From positions 340,486-372,074 of the forward strand of contig MU069464.1 in NCBI GenBank assembly GCA_002284615.2: DNA of 31,589 bases. The letters are read 5' to 3'. Positions within the stretch are counted from its first letter, which is position 1. Every line of letters begins with the position of its first letter. The DNA comes from Dunaliella salina. Taxonomy: Eukaryota > Chlorophyta > Chlorophyceae > Chlamydomonadales > Dunaliellaceae. A model generated the notes under the pieces. That model worked only from the letters and a program-made list of their open reading frames with translations. It had not been told where the DNA came from and ran no database searches. Shown here piece after piece: positions 8,581 through 17,024 of the stretch. Position numbers and translations under genes: made by a program.

Positions 8581-8865
8581 AAAGAAAAACTACGCAGGCA
8601 GTGAAAACACTCCCCACATCAATTAAGGAAAAGAGGATACCTAGGGCCGAGGCACCGTGTATCCGCTTCACCAAGAGAAAGCAGAAGCAAGAAGTCAGTG
8701 GGGATCAGGTGGGTTACTGGCAGTAGCCCGTGCCTGATCTTGTTGATGAGAGTTGAAGAAAGTTTTCTCAATAACGCGTCTGGTGCTGGCAAGTTTGTAG
8801 GCATACAGGACAGAATGAGCATGAAGCCTCCGAGCAAGCTTGGTGGCCTTTTAAGTGTCAAGACC
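8572..8865 (-). mobile_element. Second copy of the element A 3' end, 5'-truncated
   Basis: This is a near-identical repeat of 3878-4172: final codons of the endonuclease ORF, 3' UTR and tail. Shared plus-strand landmarks include ACTACGCAGGCAGTGAA, CACCGTGTATCCGCTTCACC, GCATACAGGACAGAATGAGC and GTGTCAAGACCA. Similarity stops abruptly at about 8865, the 5' truncation point typical of LINE insertion. Its tail (AAACAAAGAAAGAAAAAC on plus) is a degenerate form of the (TTTTC)n tail. It lies in the same orientation as element A, directly upstream of that element's 5' end, so the two are arranged head to tail. Confidence 0.85.
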
Positions 8866-8879
8866 AGGGTGCGAGGTCA

Positions 8880-8960
8880 GTATATACTGTATACTAGTAT
8901 ATACTAGTATATACTCAGTATATACTAGTATATGGGGGGTCGTATACTAGTATATGATTT
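8880..8960. repeat. TATATACTAG palindromic repeat cluster
   Basis: AGTATATACTAGTATATACT-type units recur several times between 8877 and 8957, partly tandem and individually palindromic, with one CAG interruption and a GGGGGGTCG spacer. It sits between the truncation point of a LINE 3' end and a plus-strand ORF start at 9048. It could form cruciforms, or be AT-rich filler or a transposon terminus. I cannot choose between these. Confidence 0.7.
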
Positions 8961-9047
8961 CGAACTCAGAAACTCAGAGCGCTGAGTACTTGAGCTCAAG
9001 CGCGATTTTGGGATTTTGAAGTCCAACTTGGATGACGATTTAATAAA

Positions 9048-9258
9048 ATGGCCCCAAAATTTGCCGTCATCAAGGTAGAGAATGGAAAACAGGCCCATCT
9101 GGGCACATGGTACAAGCCAGAAGAGCTGCTTGCAAGGCTCCAGCAAGGCCCCACACAGCTCAAAGAAAACAAGCAAAGGTATCATATCATCATTGCTGAG
9201 GACTTGCCAGAGAAGCCATGTGCTCTAAAGTGCAAAGGGTGCATGAGCCTCATCAGCC
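9048..9258 (+). CDS. N-terminal fragment of an unrecognised protein, cut at a LINE junction
   Basis: A plus-strand ORF begins MAPKFAVIKVENGKQAHLGT and continues through KPEELLARLQQGPTQLKENK and RYHIIIAEDLPEK to a C-x-x-C (CKGC). It then runs into the reverse complement of element C at the undetermined base 9259. The sequence looks protein-like: balanced charge, no low complexity, and an AATAAAATGG start context. The C-x-x-C at its end could be the first half of a BED-type zinc finger, as at the N-terminus of hAT transposases, but that is a guess from a single ligand pair. It is truncated, so the product cannot be identified. Confidence 0.4.
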
Positions 9259-9259
9259 N

Positions 9260-10157
9260 GAGGAAAGGTTAGTTTCTTCTCCTTTCCCTTGTCTATCAGG
9301 ATTGTGCTGCTTGTTTTCCAGTCCACGGGGGTAAGACGCGTGGCCCACATTATGATGAAGAGCTTGTGTAAAGTTTCTTGGATCTCTGGAGGGAGCATCC
9401 TCAAGAGCTCATAAGCTATGCCATCCGGCCCCGGAGTTCTGTTGTTGCTCAGTGTTTTAATGCATTTGCGGAAGGCACTTTTGTCAAGAATCTTGGAGTG
9501 GAGCCAATCTCTCTCTTGTTTTCCCTCTAATTCATCTTTGGTTATTTGAGACTGGAGGGTGAAGGGGTCGGGAACATGCGTTGATGCTCCTGCTTGCTCC
9601 CAAGGATAGCTTCTGGGTGCTTCCTCTGGAAGGTACTTTCCAGTTTTTATATTGACGTTTTTGAGAGCATTGCTGTAGTATTTCTCTATAATTTGTGCAA
9701 TTTTCTTGGGTTCTGTTTCGAGATGGTTATCTTCAGGGTTGCGTAAGGCTTGAAGGCCAGCTCTTGGTTGTGCATTCTTATCCTTGAAGATTTCTTTGTG
9801 CGCTTTCTTTGGCTTTTTGATAGCAAGTTTGCATTGCTGTATGTAAGCTTGTTTGGTTTGTTCAAAGTTTTTGGTCCGGTCAATATTAGCTATAGTTTCT
9901 TTGGTGGATTTAAAAAGACTTTCTAGCTGTTCTTGCAGAGGTAGGTTGGGATTGAGCGTTCTTAGCTCTGAGATTGCCTTGTGTAAGGCTTCATTGCCTT
10001 TGACTTGCTCTAACACATTAGAGGTCAGGTCTTTGGCGTTGACGAAGGGTGAGAGGACATGCTTCTGGATTGCTCTGATTTGACCTAGTTTTTTCAGCAG
10101 AGAGCTGCGCTTGTTGCTGACAGGTCTTGGGTTGTAGTGCTTGTGGTCTTCAGAGAT
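9260..10157 (-). pseudogene. Reverse transcriptase N-terminal part, truncated
   Basis: This frame is continuous with the endonuclease frame above it apart from one TAA at about 10158 (ACT TAA ACA). It holds a Lys-rich linker (KKLGQIRAIQKHVLSP, LKKPKKAHKEIFKDKNAQPR-like) and then the LINE reverse transcriptase entry block: FRKCIKTLSNNRTPGPDGIA, YELLRMLPPEIQETLHKLF, and DWKTSSTILIDKGKEKK. In intact LINEs the next motif is NYRPI. Here the sequence changes at the undetermined base 9259 to an unrelated fragment in opposite orientation. The palm and catalytic aspartates are absent, so this copy cannot reverse transcribe. Confidence 0.85.
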
Positions 10158-10160
10158 TGT

Positions 10161-11290
10161 TTAAGTCTCGCAGATTTTTAGTGCAACGTCGTGGGAGGAA
10201 TGAATGAGCTTGGCAACTCTGTTTGCCAGGTCCTCTAGGATTTCAGGGGCAGGTCTTTGGCACAGAGAGGTGAGCTTCTTGGTGGTTTTGGCACTCGTTG
10301 ACCCGAGGTTTTCGAGGAAGGTGCTAGCCTTTGTATAGGCTGGGTTGAGTACTTGCAGAGTTCCTTCAAGCTCCTGGATGACTCCATGCGTGGGGTCAAG
10401 GGCTGATTGAATGAAGGTTTGCTGGTCGGAGATGCTGACAGGGCGGGCCAGGACTAGGCGGGGTGGTTGCTTGGTTGGCTGGTGGTTGTTAATGCGAGTT
10501 ATGGAGACATCAAGGATGCTGGTAGGCATGCTGAGCAGAAGGGGTCTGTGGTCACTCAGGTAACCAAGTTTGCAGGTATGGCAGGGAGTGCAATTAGATG
10601 CAAGTCTGGAGGGCAGAATGATGTCATCAATCNTGCCAAAGGAGTAAATGGTANNATTGTCAGCTGCTTTGCCTGTGNCTTGACAGTGGGTCCAAGGCCT
10701 GGCGGCTTCCTCTTTACANGGTGAGAGGTTGTTAGAGAGGAGAAAATTTCTGTACTGGATGTCACAGGGGTAGCTCCTNTTACTGGNTNGATCGTCATCT
10801 TTTATTGTTGCATTCATATCCCCAATAATGATGGGTGTACTGTTACTATGGGTGTTCATGATGAATTCAAGCTCTGTTTGCATCTGACCTCTTGAGCCCA
10901 TGTGCTCCGGAGAGCTGCCTGAGGGCCAATAGGTACCGATGATTAGAAGGCTTGATTGTTGACTTTTAAGGATAACAGAGGCGTACCTGCCATTAGGATC
11001 TAGACTTACATTGGAGCAATCGGTTGAAAGAGCTATTTCTGAGCGGACACAGATGATAGTCCCACCGTCTCTGTTGTAGGCCTGCCGGCGGCAGGCCACC
11101 ACTTATATTTCTTGAGTAAATTAACAAGCCATGTTCGGTCTTTGTTGCACTTTTTGAGCTTGATTTCTGTGAGCACTATTACATCTGGGTTGTGGGTTGC
11201 AATGGCATGTCCCAAATCCCAATGGCTTGTGCTTAGGCCTCTCACGTTCATGGTCATGAATTTGAGCTTTGCAATCTTATTATTGAAGTG
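10161..11290 (-). pseudogene. APE-type endonuclease domain of element C
   Basis: An endonuclease/exonuclease/phosphatase fold of the kind that nicks target DNA in most LINEs. The motifs appear in order: KFMTMNVRGLS (about 11250) with the first Asn, IVLTEIKLKK with the catalytic Glu (about 11165), DGGTIICVRSEIAL, LLIIGTYWPSG, IIIGDMNAT (about 10815) with Asp and Asn, IDDIILPSRL, and SDHRPLLL (about 10545) with the terminal Asp-His. A frameshift at about 11085-11100 separates the first half from the second. Scattered undetermined bases at 10633-10790 blur part of the middle. A helical linker with no recognised motif follows down to the TAA at 10158. Confidence 0.9.
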
Positions 11291-11599
11291 AGGTTGGGGA
11301 GGAGCTTGGTGCTTGCTAAGATGGCTGTTTTCATCGGCACTGTATGGTAGAGTGGGCGGAGAGGGGGCAGTAGTGTAATTGTTTGCAGGAGGGTGGGGAT
11401 GGTGGGGAGGTGTGTTTGATGGCGTATTGTAAGTCTGCTGGTCTAACGCGCAAATAAGGTTCTTGTGTTGGCGGCTCAGGTGGTGTGTCAATGCTGATGA
11501 CACTTTCATAAGTGAAAGTGTTGGGGTCAAAAGGGAAGGAGATGTCGGCTAAATGTAGATCAGACTGAGGATTGAGACTATCCCGAACGCTGCTTTGCT

Positions 11600-12142
11600 G
11601 TAGGGAAATAATTTTACCTTGCAACCTGCTCCAGTCGCTGTTGGTAAGCAATTCCTTTGGTTGGTCATTGTGTGAATCAAGGATGAACCAGCTATAGTTA
11701 TTTTGGAAGGAGTTGGTGTTGCTGCGCTTAAGAGTGATTGCATGCCCCTGAAGGGTATTGGGATTGGTAAATGTTGTTAACTTAATACTTGAAGATGACT
11801 GCGTCTTTGTATGCAGCAGTGAGGAGGATGCCTTCTATGAGCTCCTGGGTGATCTCCCCAGCAGCTAGTTCAGTGTGGTTGTAGCACTGAAGTGTATATC
11901 TTTTATCTTGGTTCCAGGTACTTTTACTCAGGTAATGGTTGAATAACGTTGTTGAAATTGCATATGCCAGGAGTGTAGAAGCGCTCAAGGGAGATGAAGT
12001 TTTGAAGGTTGCGCTGGATGAGCGTCTCATTCATGTTCCCTATGTGAGACAGGACCTCGTTCCCAGAAATCACACGTTTTCCTATGGCCATGTTGAAGGA
12101 GTGAACCAAGCAGAAGGCTTTCTCTTGCTTCTCCATGTACAT
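11600..12142 (-). pseudogene. Cysteine protease-like module 2 (Josephin/OTU type) of element C
   Basis: The module starts KAFCLVHSFNMAIG, with the likely nucleophile Cys codon at 12110-12112. It continues through ISLERFYTPGICNFNNVI and, after a frameshift near 11935, HYLSKSTWNQDKRYTL. After a second shift it reaches GHAITLKR with the candidate catalytic His at 11742-11744, and WFILDSHNDQP with the candidate Asp at 11676-11678. The C-x-V-H-x-x-N start and the H...W-(F/Y)-x-L-D-S end are the usual order in Josephin- and OTU-like papain-fold peptidases. Cysteine proteases of this kind are known in some LINEs, including Dualen. At least two frameshifts break this copy. Confidence 0.6.
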
Positions 12143-12179
12143 GGGTTCAGGGAAGGCAAACTCCTCTCTGTTATCTTCA

Positions 12180-12600
12180 TTAGTAATGCAAAGGCTTTTT
12201 GAAGGCTTCGCAGTTGAACCGGCTGGCGTGCGAGTTCAGAGAGGCACAAATGTTTCTAGTACTCCTGGTGAATGTAAAAAGCTTACGTTGGTGCAGGTTA
12301 TTATGAGCAAGCCACTGAATAATGACACTATCAGAGAATCCAGTGTTTCTTTCAAAGGCATGAAGCCAGCCCTCAAAACTGGTGTCTACGATGTATTGAA
12401 TCTGGATAAAAATTTTCATCGTTTCAGGAGTAACAATGCAGTGTCCGAACACATTGTTGATGGCGTGAACTTGGCAGTGGTTACTGCCACGCTCTTGTTG
12501 TTCAAAGTACAAATCATTGCGCAAGGGGGGCATGCCAAGTTTTTGCATATTGCTTTCATGCACAGCTGCATTGATTGCGCGAGGGTCAAGCAGGGGCACA
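12180..12600 (-). pseudogene. Cysteine protease-like module 1 (Josephin/OTU type) of element C
   Basis: This is a 139-codon open frame. Around residue 42 is YFEQQERGSNHCQVHAINNV, where Cys (codon at about 12474-12476) followed by V-H-x-x-N-N resembles the nucleophile helix of Josephin-type deubiquitinases. GWLHAFERNTGFSDSVIIQW follows. No convincing catalytic His/Asp pair follows before the stop at 12180, so alone it looks like half a peptidase or a degenerate duplicate. The motif resembles that of module 2 (FCLVHSFN), only 360 bp downstream, which suggests an internal duplication. Two stops separate the modules (ending ...KKPLHY). Confidence 0.55.
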
Positions 12601-12719
12601 TCAGCCTTCTTTTTGTCTCCTCTTGGGTTTTGGCACCTAGAAATAAGGTTATTGGAAAGCTGTGGAAAATTTTTTAAGTGTGAAGTTTGGAAAATTTTTG
12701 CCAGAGGTTCCCCCTCCCG

Positions 12720-13080
12720 GACAGGGAATTTTTAGGAGAGTGAAGCGGAGAAGAGGATGCAGCACAGTGACAGTGAACAGAAAAGCAGGCCTTCATGACC
12801 CTCCGGAGGGTGGACAAAGCTGCTCTTCTCTTCATCTGGCGGGTGGTGAAGGCTCTGGGGACTGCACTCATTGTGGCACATAGGACAGTAGTGGCATGAG
12901 CTTTCTTTGATGGAGCAATTAGCTTTTTCATGAGGCAAGCACATGTGCAAACTAGGGCAGTGTGTTTGTGCGCATGGCGGAGTGTGGTCTGGAAAGTGTG
13001 TTGCACAAACTGAGCGTGATTGTGGAGTGCATGTAAGATTTCTGGAGTAAATTGCGCAGGTATGTGCTCTTCAGCCATGG
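12720..13080 (-). pseudogene. Cys-rich N-terminal region of element C
   Basis: The minus-strand frame starts MAEEHIPAQFTPEILHALHN at 13078 and stays open. A +1 shift near 12955 opens a second frame with closely spaced ligands: CLPHEKANC, then SCHYCPMCHNEC, then SPQSLHHPPDEE. That spacing (C-x2-C-x2-C and C-x2-H pairs) resembles a zinc-binding knuckle. The frame ends in a stop at 12732. I cannot assign a domain family. An N-terminal zinc-binding, nucleic-acid-binding region would fit its place ahead of the protease and endonuclease. Confidence 0.45.
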
Positions 13081-13802
13081 AGTGTTTGTNTGCAACAGAG
13101 GATTGAGCCTGGAGTGCAGGACAGGTGCTGCTGCTCGTACGAAGGCATAAACGTGCTGGAGAGCAACNTGCATAAGCTGAGTGCGCAGGATAGCTTACAT
13201 TATGGCCAACCAGTAACTCCTTAGAGCTACATGCATCATGTGCAGTGTGTGTAGGGAAGCTTGCCAATTAACCAACCAGTAACTCCTTAGAGGGTAACTC
13301 CGCGGTGACATTTTGGAGGGCTGACTGTCCAGCATCTTTGTCTGCTCGTTCATAAGAGTGTCTAACACCATGCATAGAAAAGCCGCACAGGGCATGTTTG
13401 GGTATGGGCGTGAAAGAACCCCCCACAGCGTGGATGAGTGTGTGGGGGGGCGGTCCTCCGGATATCCCGGCGCGGCGTAGCCCCCAATGACGGGCTTGTA
13501 CAATTGGGAAGGACAATGGGATGTAAGGGTTGATTACCCCTACATCTTGTTCCACCACCAACGCTGACGCGGGGCTGACCTCAAGTATGCATGTTTCACC
13601 TGGCTCGCAAATAGCTTCGCGAGTCTTAGAGTGACGACAATACTAGATAATTTTTTTTCCAGAGCTGGATAACTCTCTTCCCCAAAACAGGCGTTTTTGA
13701 AATGATCATTGCATGTGTGTGCCCCAATCTTGAACACTTGTGTCTGGGTGCAAAATATATCCTTTCTTAGAAACTCGGGTTTTACTGTCCATGGTTGGGG
13801 CA
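13081..13802. other. Upstream region of element C, nothing firm
   Basis: The minus strand is open at 13268-13561 (VQARHWGLRRAGISGG, HALCGFSMHGVRHSYERADK), but I recognise no family. A CCAGTAACTCCTTAGAG motif occurs twice, at about 13208-13225 and 13278-13295. The stretch could be the 5' UTR or promoter of element C, or unrelated host DNA. Confidence 0.3.
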
Positions 13803-14300
13803 CACATGCCTAATCAGTTGCGGATGCAGCATGAACCCTGGTTAACCAAAAAACGTTTTTGCCAGCCAATCTCCATTCCTGAACACCCCATGCATCAACT
13901 TGAGTGATTTTTAGTGATATACAGTCCTTGCAATAAAAGAATGTCATTGCAAAAAAATGGAGTGAAAAGACCCAGTGCTTGGTCGGATACAGAATTTCAG
14001 CCATTTCCCTTCAAGAAATTGCAGCACATGGGGTGCCAAGGAGGTCAATTTTTGACCTCCTTCTTTCCAAATTTTAAACATGCAGGATGTTGACATGCTA
14101 TATGTGGGTTACAAACACAATATTTTTCACGTGAAAATTTCCCCCGGAGTGGATCTGTGGGCCATGTTAAGGTGATCTAAGGCCAGGAGAGCGATCTGGG
14201 AACCTCCAGTTTTTTATTTTTGATGAACATGATATTTTATGAAATAAAATTGGTCGGCAAATTAGTCTCCACACTCCGTGCTATTGAAAGCGAGAATACT
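13803..14300 (+). repeat. Dispersed repeat, copy 1 (inverted partner at 21640-22105)
   Basis: About 450-500 bp of this region reappears in reverse orientation at 21640-22105. Shared blocks include CTAATCAG, CCAATCTCCATT, AATGGAGTGAAAAG, CAGAATTTCAGCCATTTCCC, GGTGCCAA, GTCAATTTTTGACC, TTCTTTCCAAATTTT, GTGGGCCAT, GATCTGGGAACCTC and GATGAAC. The centre holds GGAGGTCAATTTTTGACCTCC (14040-14060), able to form a hairpin. No protein is encoded. The family is unknown; it could be a MITE-like or SINE-like element. Confidence 0.75.
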
Positions 14301-14435
14301 TCCCACAGTCAGGTTCTCGTGCTAGGTACCTTTAGTAACCCTCAAGATCCACATTAACTTTCTCTTTTTCATACCTTGTGGTGAAGGGGGCTACAGCTCT
14401 TTTTCGAGCCAATGTGCAGGAGGACCCAAAAAAAA
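14301..14435. other. Spacer, nothing recognised
   Basis: No coding sequence or repeat was recognised between the two repeat blocks. Confidence 0.4.
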
Positions 14436-14620
14436 TAGTGGACGTCATGTCAATTATCGGCGGGAGGCCCAAAAGGACCACTCAACCCCCCTCCCCCCCA
14501 TATACTGCCCCCATCCCCGCAAAAAGGGTACCAATCTGCTCCTCTTCCGAATAGCTATCAGCCAGCATACTCAACGCAACGAAATATTGAGTCATAGGAG
14601 AGTTATGGGACAAAAATTGA
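14436..14620 (+). repeat. Diverged direct repeat, copy 1
   Basis: This block and 14995-15150 share ATAGTGGACGTC / ATAATGGACGTC, a run of C with AAAA, ACCAATCTGCTCCTCTT / ACCAATCTGTTCCTCTT, and a GAGAGTTATGG / CAGAGTTATGG end, in the same order and orientation. It is a dispersed or locally duplicated repeat of unknown class, with no coding potential recognised. Confidence 0.6.
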
Positions 14621-14994
14621 GGAGAAGACGCCCATGCATACCTGCCCTTCCAGGCACCCACAACTGGCTTGCGAGTCCACAAATAGCCCTCCTTGTTTCA
14701 TCAAGCAAGAAAAATCACACTTTGTTACTATCATGGGAGTTCGGACTGATTTGCTGCATGTTTGCTTCCATACCCATTGCTGCTCAGACTTATGCGCACT
14801 TGGCACCGACTCCCAGCCATACACACAGACCCCCCTTTCACTCAATGTGCACAAATGTTGAGGAATAAGGGAAGGCTGGCCGACCACTTGGCCATGCTAG
14901 CGCTAGCGTATTGTATGTTAACAAACGTTTCTGAAAAAAGATCCTGTGTGTGGACGCTTAATTTTTTTTTTTGCTTTGAGCAGGGTAAATAAAA
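14621..14994. other. Spacer between direct repeats
   Basis: No gene was recognised. Short ORFs on both strands are low-complexity and without motifs. Confidence 0.35.
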
Positions 14995-15150
14995 AATAAT
15001 GGACGTCGAATTTTTGGGTTGGACCCCCCAAAAAACCCTTCCCAGTGCCCCGATCAAGACAACAAAGATACCAATCTGTTCCTCTTTGAATTCCCTGTCC
15101 ATCTGCATATTCACCACAATCAAACATTGTGTTGGAGCAGAGTTATGGTT
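14995..15150 (+). repeat. Diverged direct repeat, copy 2
   Basis: This is the partner of 14436-14620. The poly-T stretch at 14963-14972 just before it, and the CTTTTTTTAATTAA stretch at 15160-15172 just after it, may be A/T-rich edges of the repeat. Confidence 0.55.
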
Positions 15151-15179
15151 TAAAAACTCTTTTTTTAATTAACATGCTA

Positions 15180-15670
15180 GCAGTCAGTCGTCTCGCATGG
15201 AGACCTCCTTTTTTACCCATGACCTGTAGACCTTTGACGCACCTAATCTGTTATTGCGCAGCATTTCATACCTACGTCTATCCAGTCAGAATCTTCGGGT
15301 GGAAACCCAACGGCATCACGGGAACAGGTGCCCTTACGAGCTCAGGATTTGCAACAAATGCGATTGGCACACTGTGCAAGATGAAGAGCACATTTTTCTG
15401 GAGTGCCCTTCCCAGGATCTGACAGACTTGCGCAATCGGTTCCATCATTTGTTCAGCCGTACACCTCCTGGTTGCCCAGTACGCCTCAGAGAATTCATGA
15501 ACCAAGCTAATGTTTTAGAAATAGCCAAGTTTGTGTCTGCATGCTTGAGATGCTGTGCCTGACTTTTGAGCAATGCTTTCATTTTTTGCTTAAATTGGTC
15601 TGGTTACAGGCCTATAAGTCTCCGCTCAGCTGCCCTTGCAGGCGGATAAAACGACGTAACCTTACCTTTT
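15180..15670 (+). pseudogene. LINE C-terminal fragment with CCHC knuckle and 3' end, 5'-truncated
   Basis: A plus-strand LINE polyprotein tail. After a weak start (LTHLICYC in one frame), the second frame reads SQNLRVETQRHHGNRCPYEL, RICNKCDWHTVQDEEHIFLE and C, giving a C-x2-C-x9-H-x4-C knuckle. It continues to LREFMNQANVLEIAKFVSAC and a stop at about 15560. The 3' UTR ends with TCCGCTCAGCTGCCCTTGCA, GGCGGATAAAACGACG and TAACCTTACC, shared with the minus-strand copies at 1270 and 2372. A GCTAGCAGTCAGTCGT motif at 15176 also occurs at 20704. It is 5'-truncated and lacks the reverse transcriptase. It lies convergent to the D-2-hydroxyglutarate dehydrogenase gene, ending about 270 bp from that gene's stop codon. 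Confidence 0.85.
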
Positions 15671-15939
15671 CCTTCCAGCTGCTCATGGTCCCCTTGCCAG
15701 GTACTGATGGGCCTTTAAACAGACCTAACCCCTTTGTTTGTCGCCCTGCCTTCCAGTACAATCTCGCATGAGTACCATCCACAACAGAATACCTGTTGCC
15801 ATCATCCGCACATACCAGGACATGTTTCATAAGAAACTCATCAAAGTGCCGGCTTCCGCGGAGGTTGCAGGGCAGAATTCAGCACTTGAAAATTGCTCTG
15901 CAACACCGAAATAGGACCTCTGAACAGAGTAGCAACCGC
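15671..15939 (-). other. Probable 3' UTR / intergenic gap
   Basis: This lies between the LINE 3' end and the stop codon of the minus-strand dehydrogenase gene. It presumably includes that gene's 3' UTR. I see no clear polyadenylation signal. A minus-strand frame at 15612-15830 (MKHVLVCADDGNRYSVVDGT) is unrecognised. Confidence 0.3.
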
Positions 15940-16072
15940 TCAATCCTTGGGCAGCATCTTGTACGGATTAAGTATGTGCTGAGGGTCTAGGAGATTCTTA
16001 ATGCTCCGCATCACATCCACTGCAGTTGGGCTTTGCGTATGGTAGATGGCATCAGCTTTCATCTGTCCGAGC
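15940..16072 (-). CDS. D2HGDH: D2HGDH terminal exon 12
   Basis: It encodes (G)[20 protein letters not shown] then [20 protein letters not shown] and PKD, ending in TGA at 15940-15942. The acceptor is AATTGCAG|G. The LDP...NPYK(M/T)LP ending is typical of the complete C-terminus. Confidence 0.95.
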
Positions 16073-16940
16073 CTGCAATTTGAAAAATGATAAGTATTGT
16101 GCCTTGTCTCCATGTCAGGTGGAATATCCACATCGTGAGTGGCACAAGTCTCCATCTCTGTAAAGCGCATCTGCAGAGTGCTCAGAAAATGAGCAAACAT
16201 GCAACTGGGAAATAAAAAGTTGCCGTCTGACATGTACCTTGATGCTACAAGTCCATGCTCCGCTTGCTCCCCTCTGTTCCCTCCTCATCCCCTCTGCCAA
16301 TAGTGAGTGGAGATTGAGCTAATTGCACATGGGCAGCTGACACACCCTCGGGGCTCTGGGGCTCTTATGCTCACCGAATCTTCTCGAGAGCCCCCAGATT
16401 CTTCTTTTGGGGTGCATGCAGTCATCCCACACCATTCAATTCTGAACGTTTACTTGCAAAGGTGATTGCAATTATGTACGATACGTTTATAGCTGACAAG
16501 ATTTCAACTTTCTGAATCGCTTTCGGGGCAACGAGGTAGGGGCAAAAAATTGTTCAGACCGCAATGGAATTTCTCCCAATGCAAGCAACATTACTTTTCT
16601 GTAACCACTCACTACTGGACACCATACAATACAAAGCAAGCGGCTGATCTGGCCAACATCTTTCCTTCTCTATTTTTTCCTTTTTCACAAGTGCAGCTGC
16701 TGTTGCGGTAATGCAAGTGCAACACACTACGCCAGGTTTCATCCTGGCAGTTACTTACCCATGCTCCGCAGATATGCTGCCGTTGGCATTTGAGACCCAC
16801 TCAAACACAAACGGCTCAATCTGGGCTTTCAAATCTGGGTATGCCTTGGGAGAGACGATATTGAGATGTAAGTTGCCATCACCTACATGGCCGTAGCCTA
16901 AAGCCAAGGCTCCTGGCCACTGCGTTGTGTGTGTAAATGT

Positions 16941-17024
<84 letters not shown>

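Larger units (their letters stand above)
9260..13080 (-). mobile_element. Element C: Dualen-like LINE, decayed and 3'-truncated
   Basis: One minus-strand element, read from 13080 down to 9260. Order of parts: a Cys-rich N-terminus (13080-12720), cysteine protease module 1 (12599-12180), cysteine protease module 2 (12142-11600), a Pro/Ser/Thr-rich linker (11600-11290), an APE-type endonuclease (11290-10500), a helical linker, and the first part of a reverse transcriptase (9500-9260). The element breaks off before the catalytic reverse transcriptase motifs. Several frameshifts and one TAA separate the pieces. Protease plus APE endonuclease plus reverse transcriptase, with a related RNase H and restriction-like endonuclease in element A, matches the domain set described for Dualen/RandI LINEs of Chlamydomonas. 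That A and C belong to one family is inference. Confidence 0.7.
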
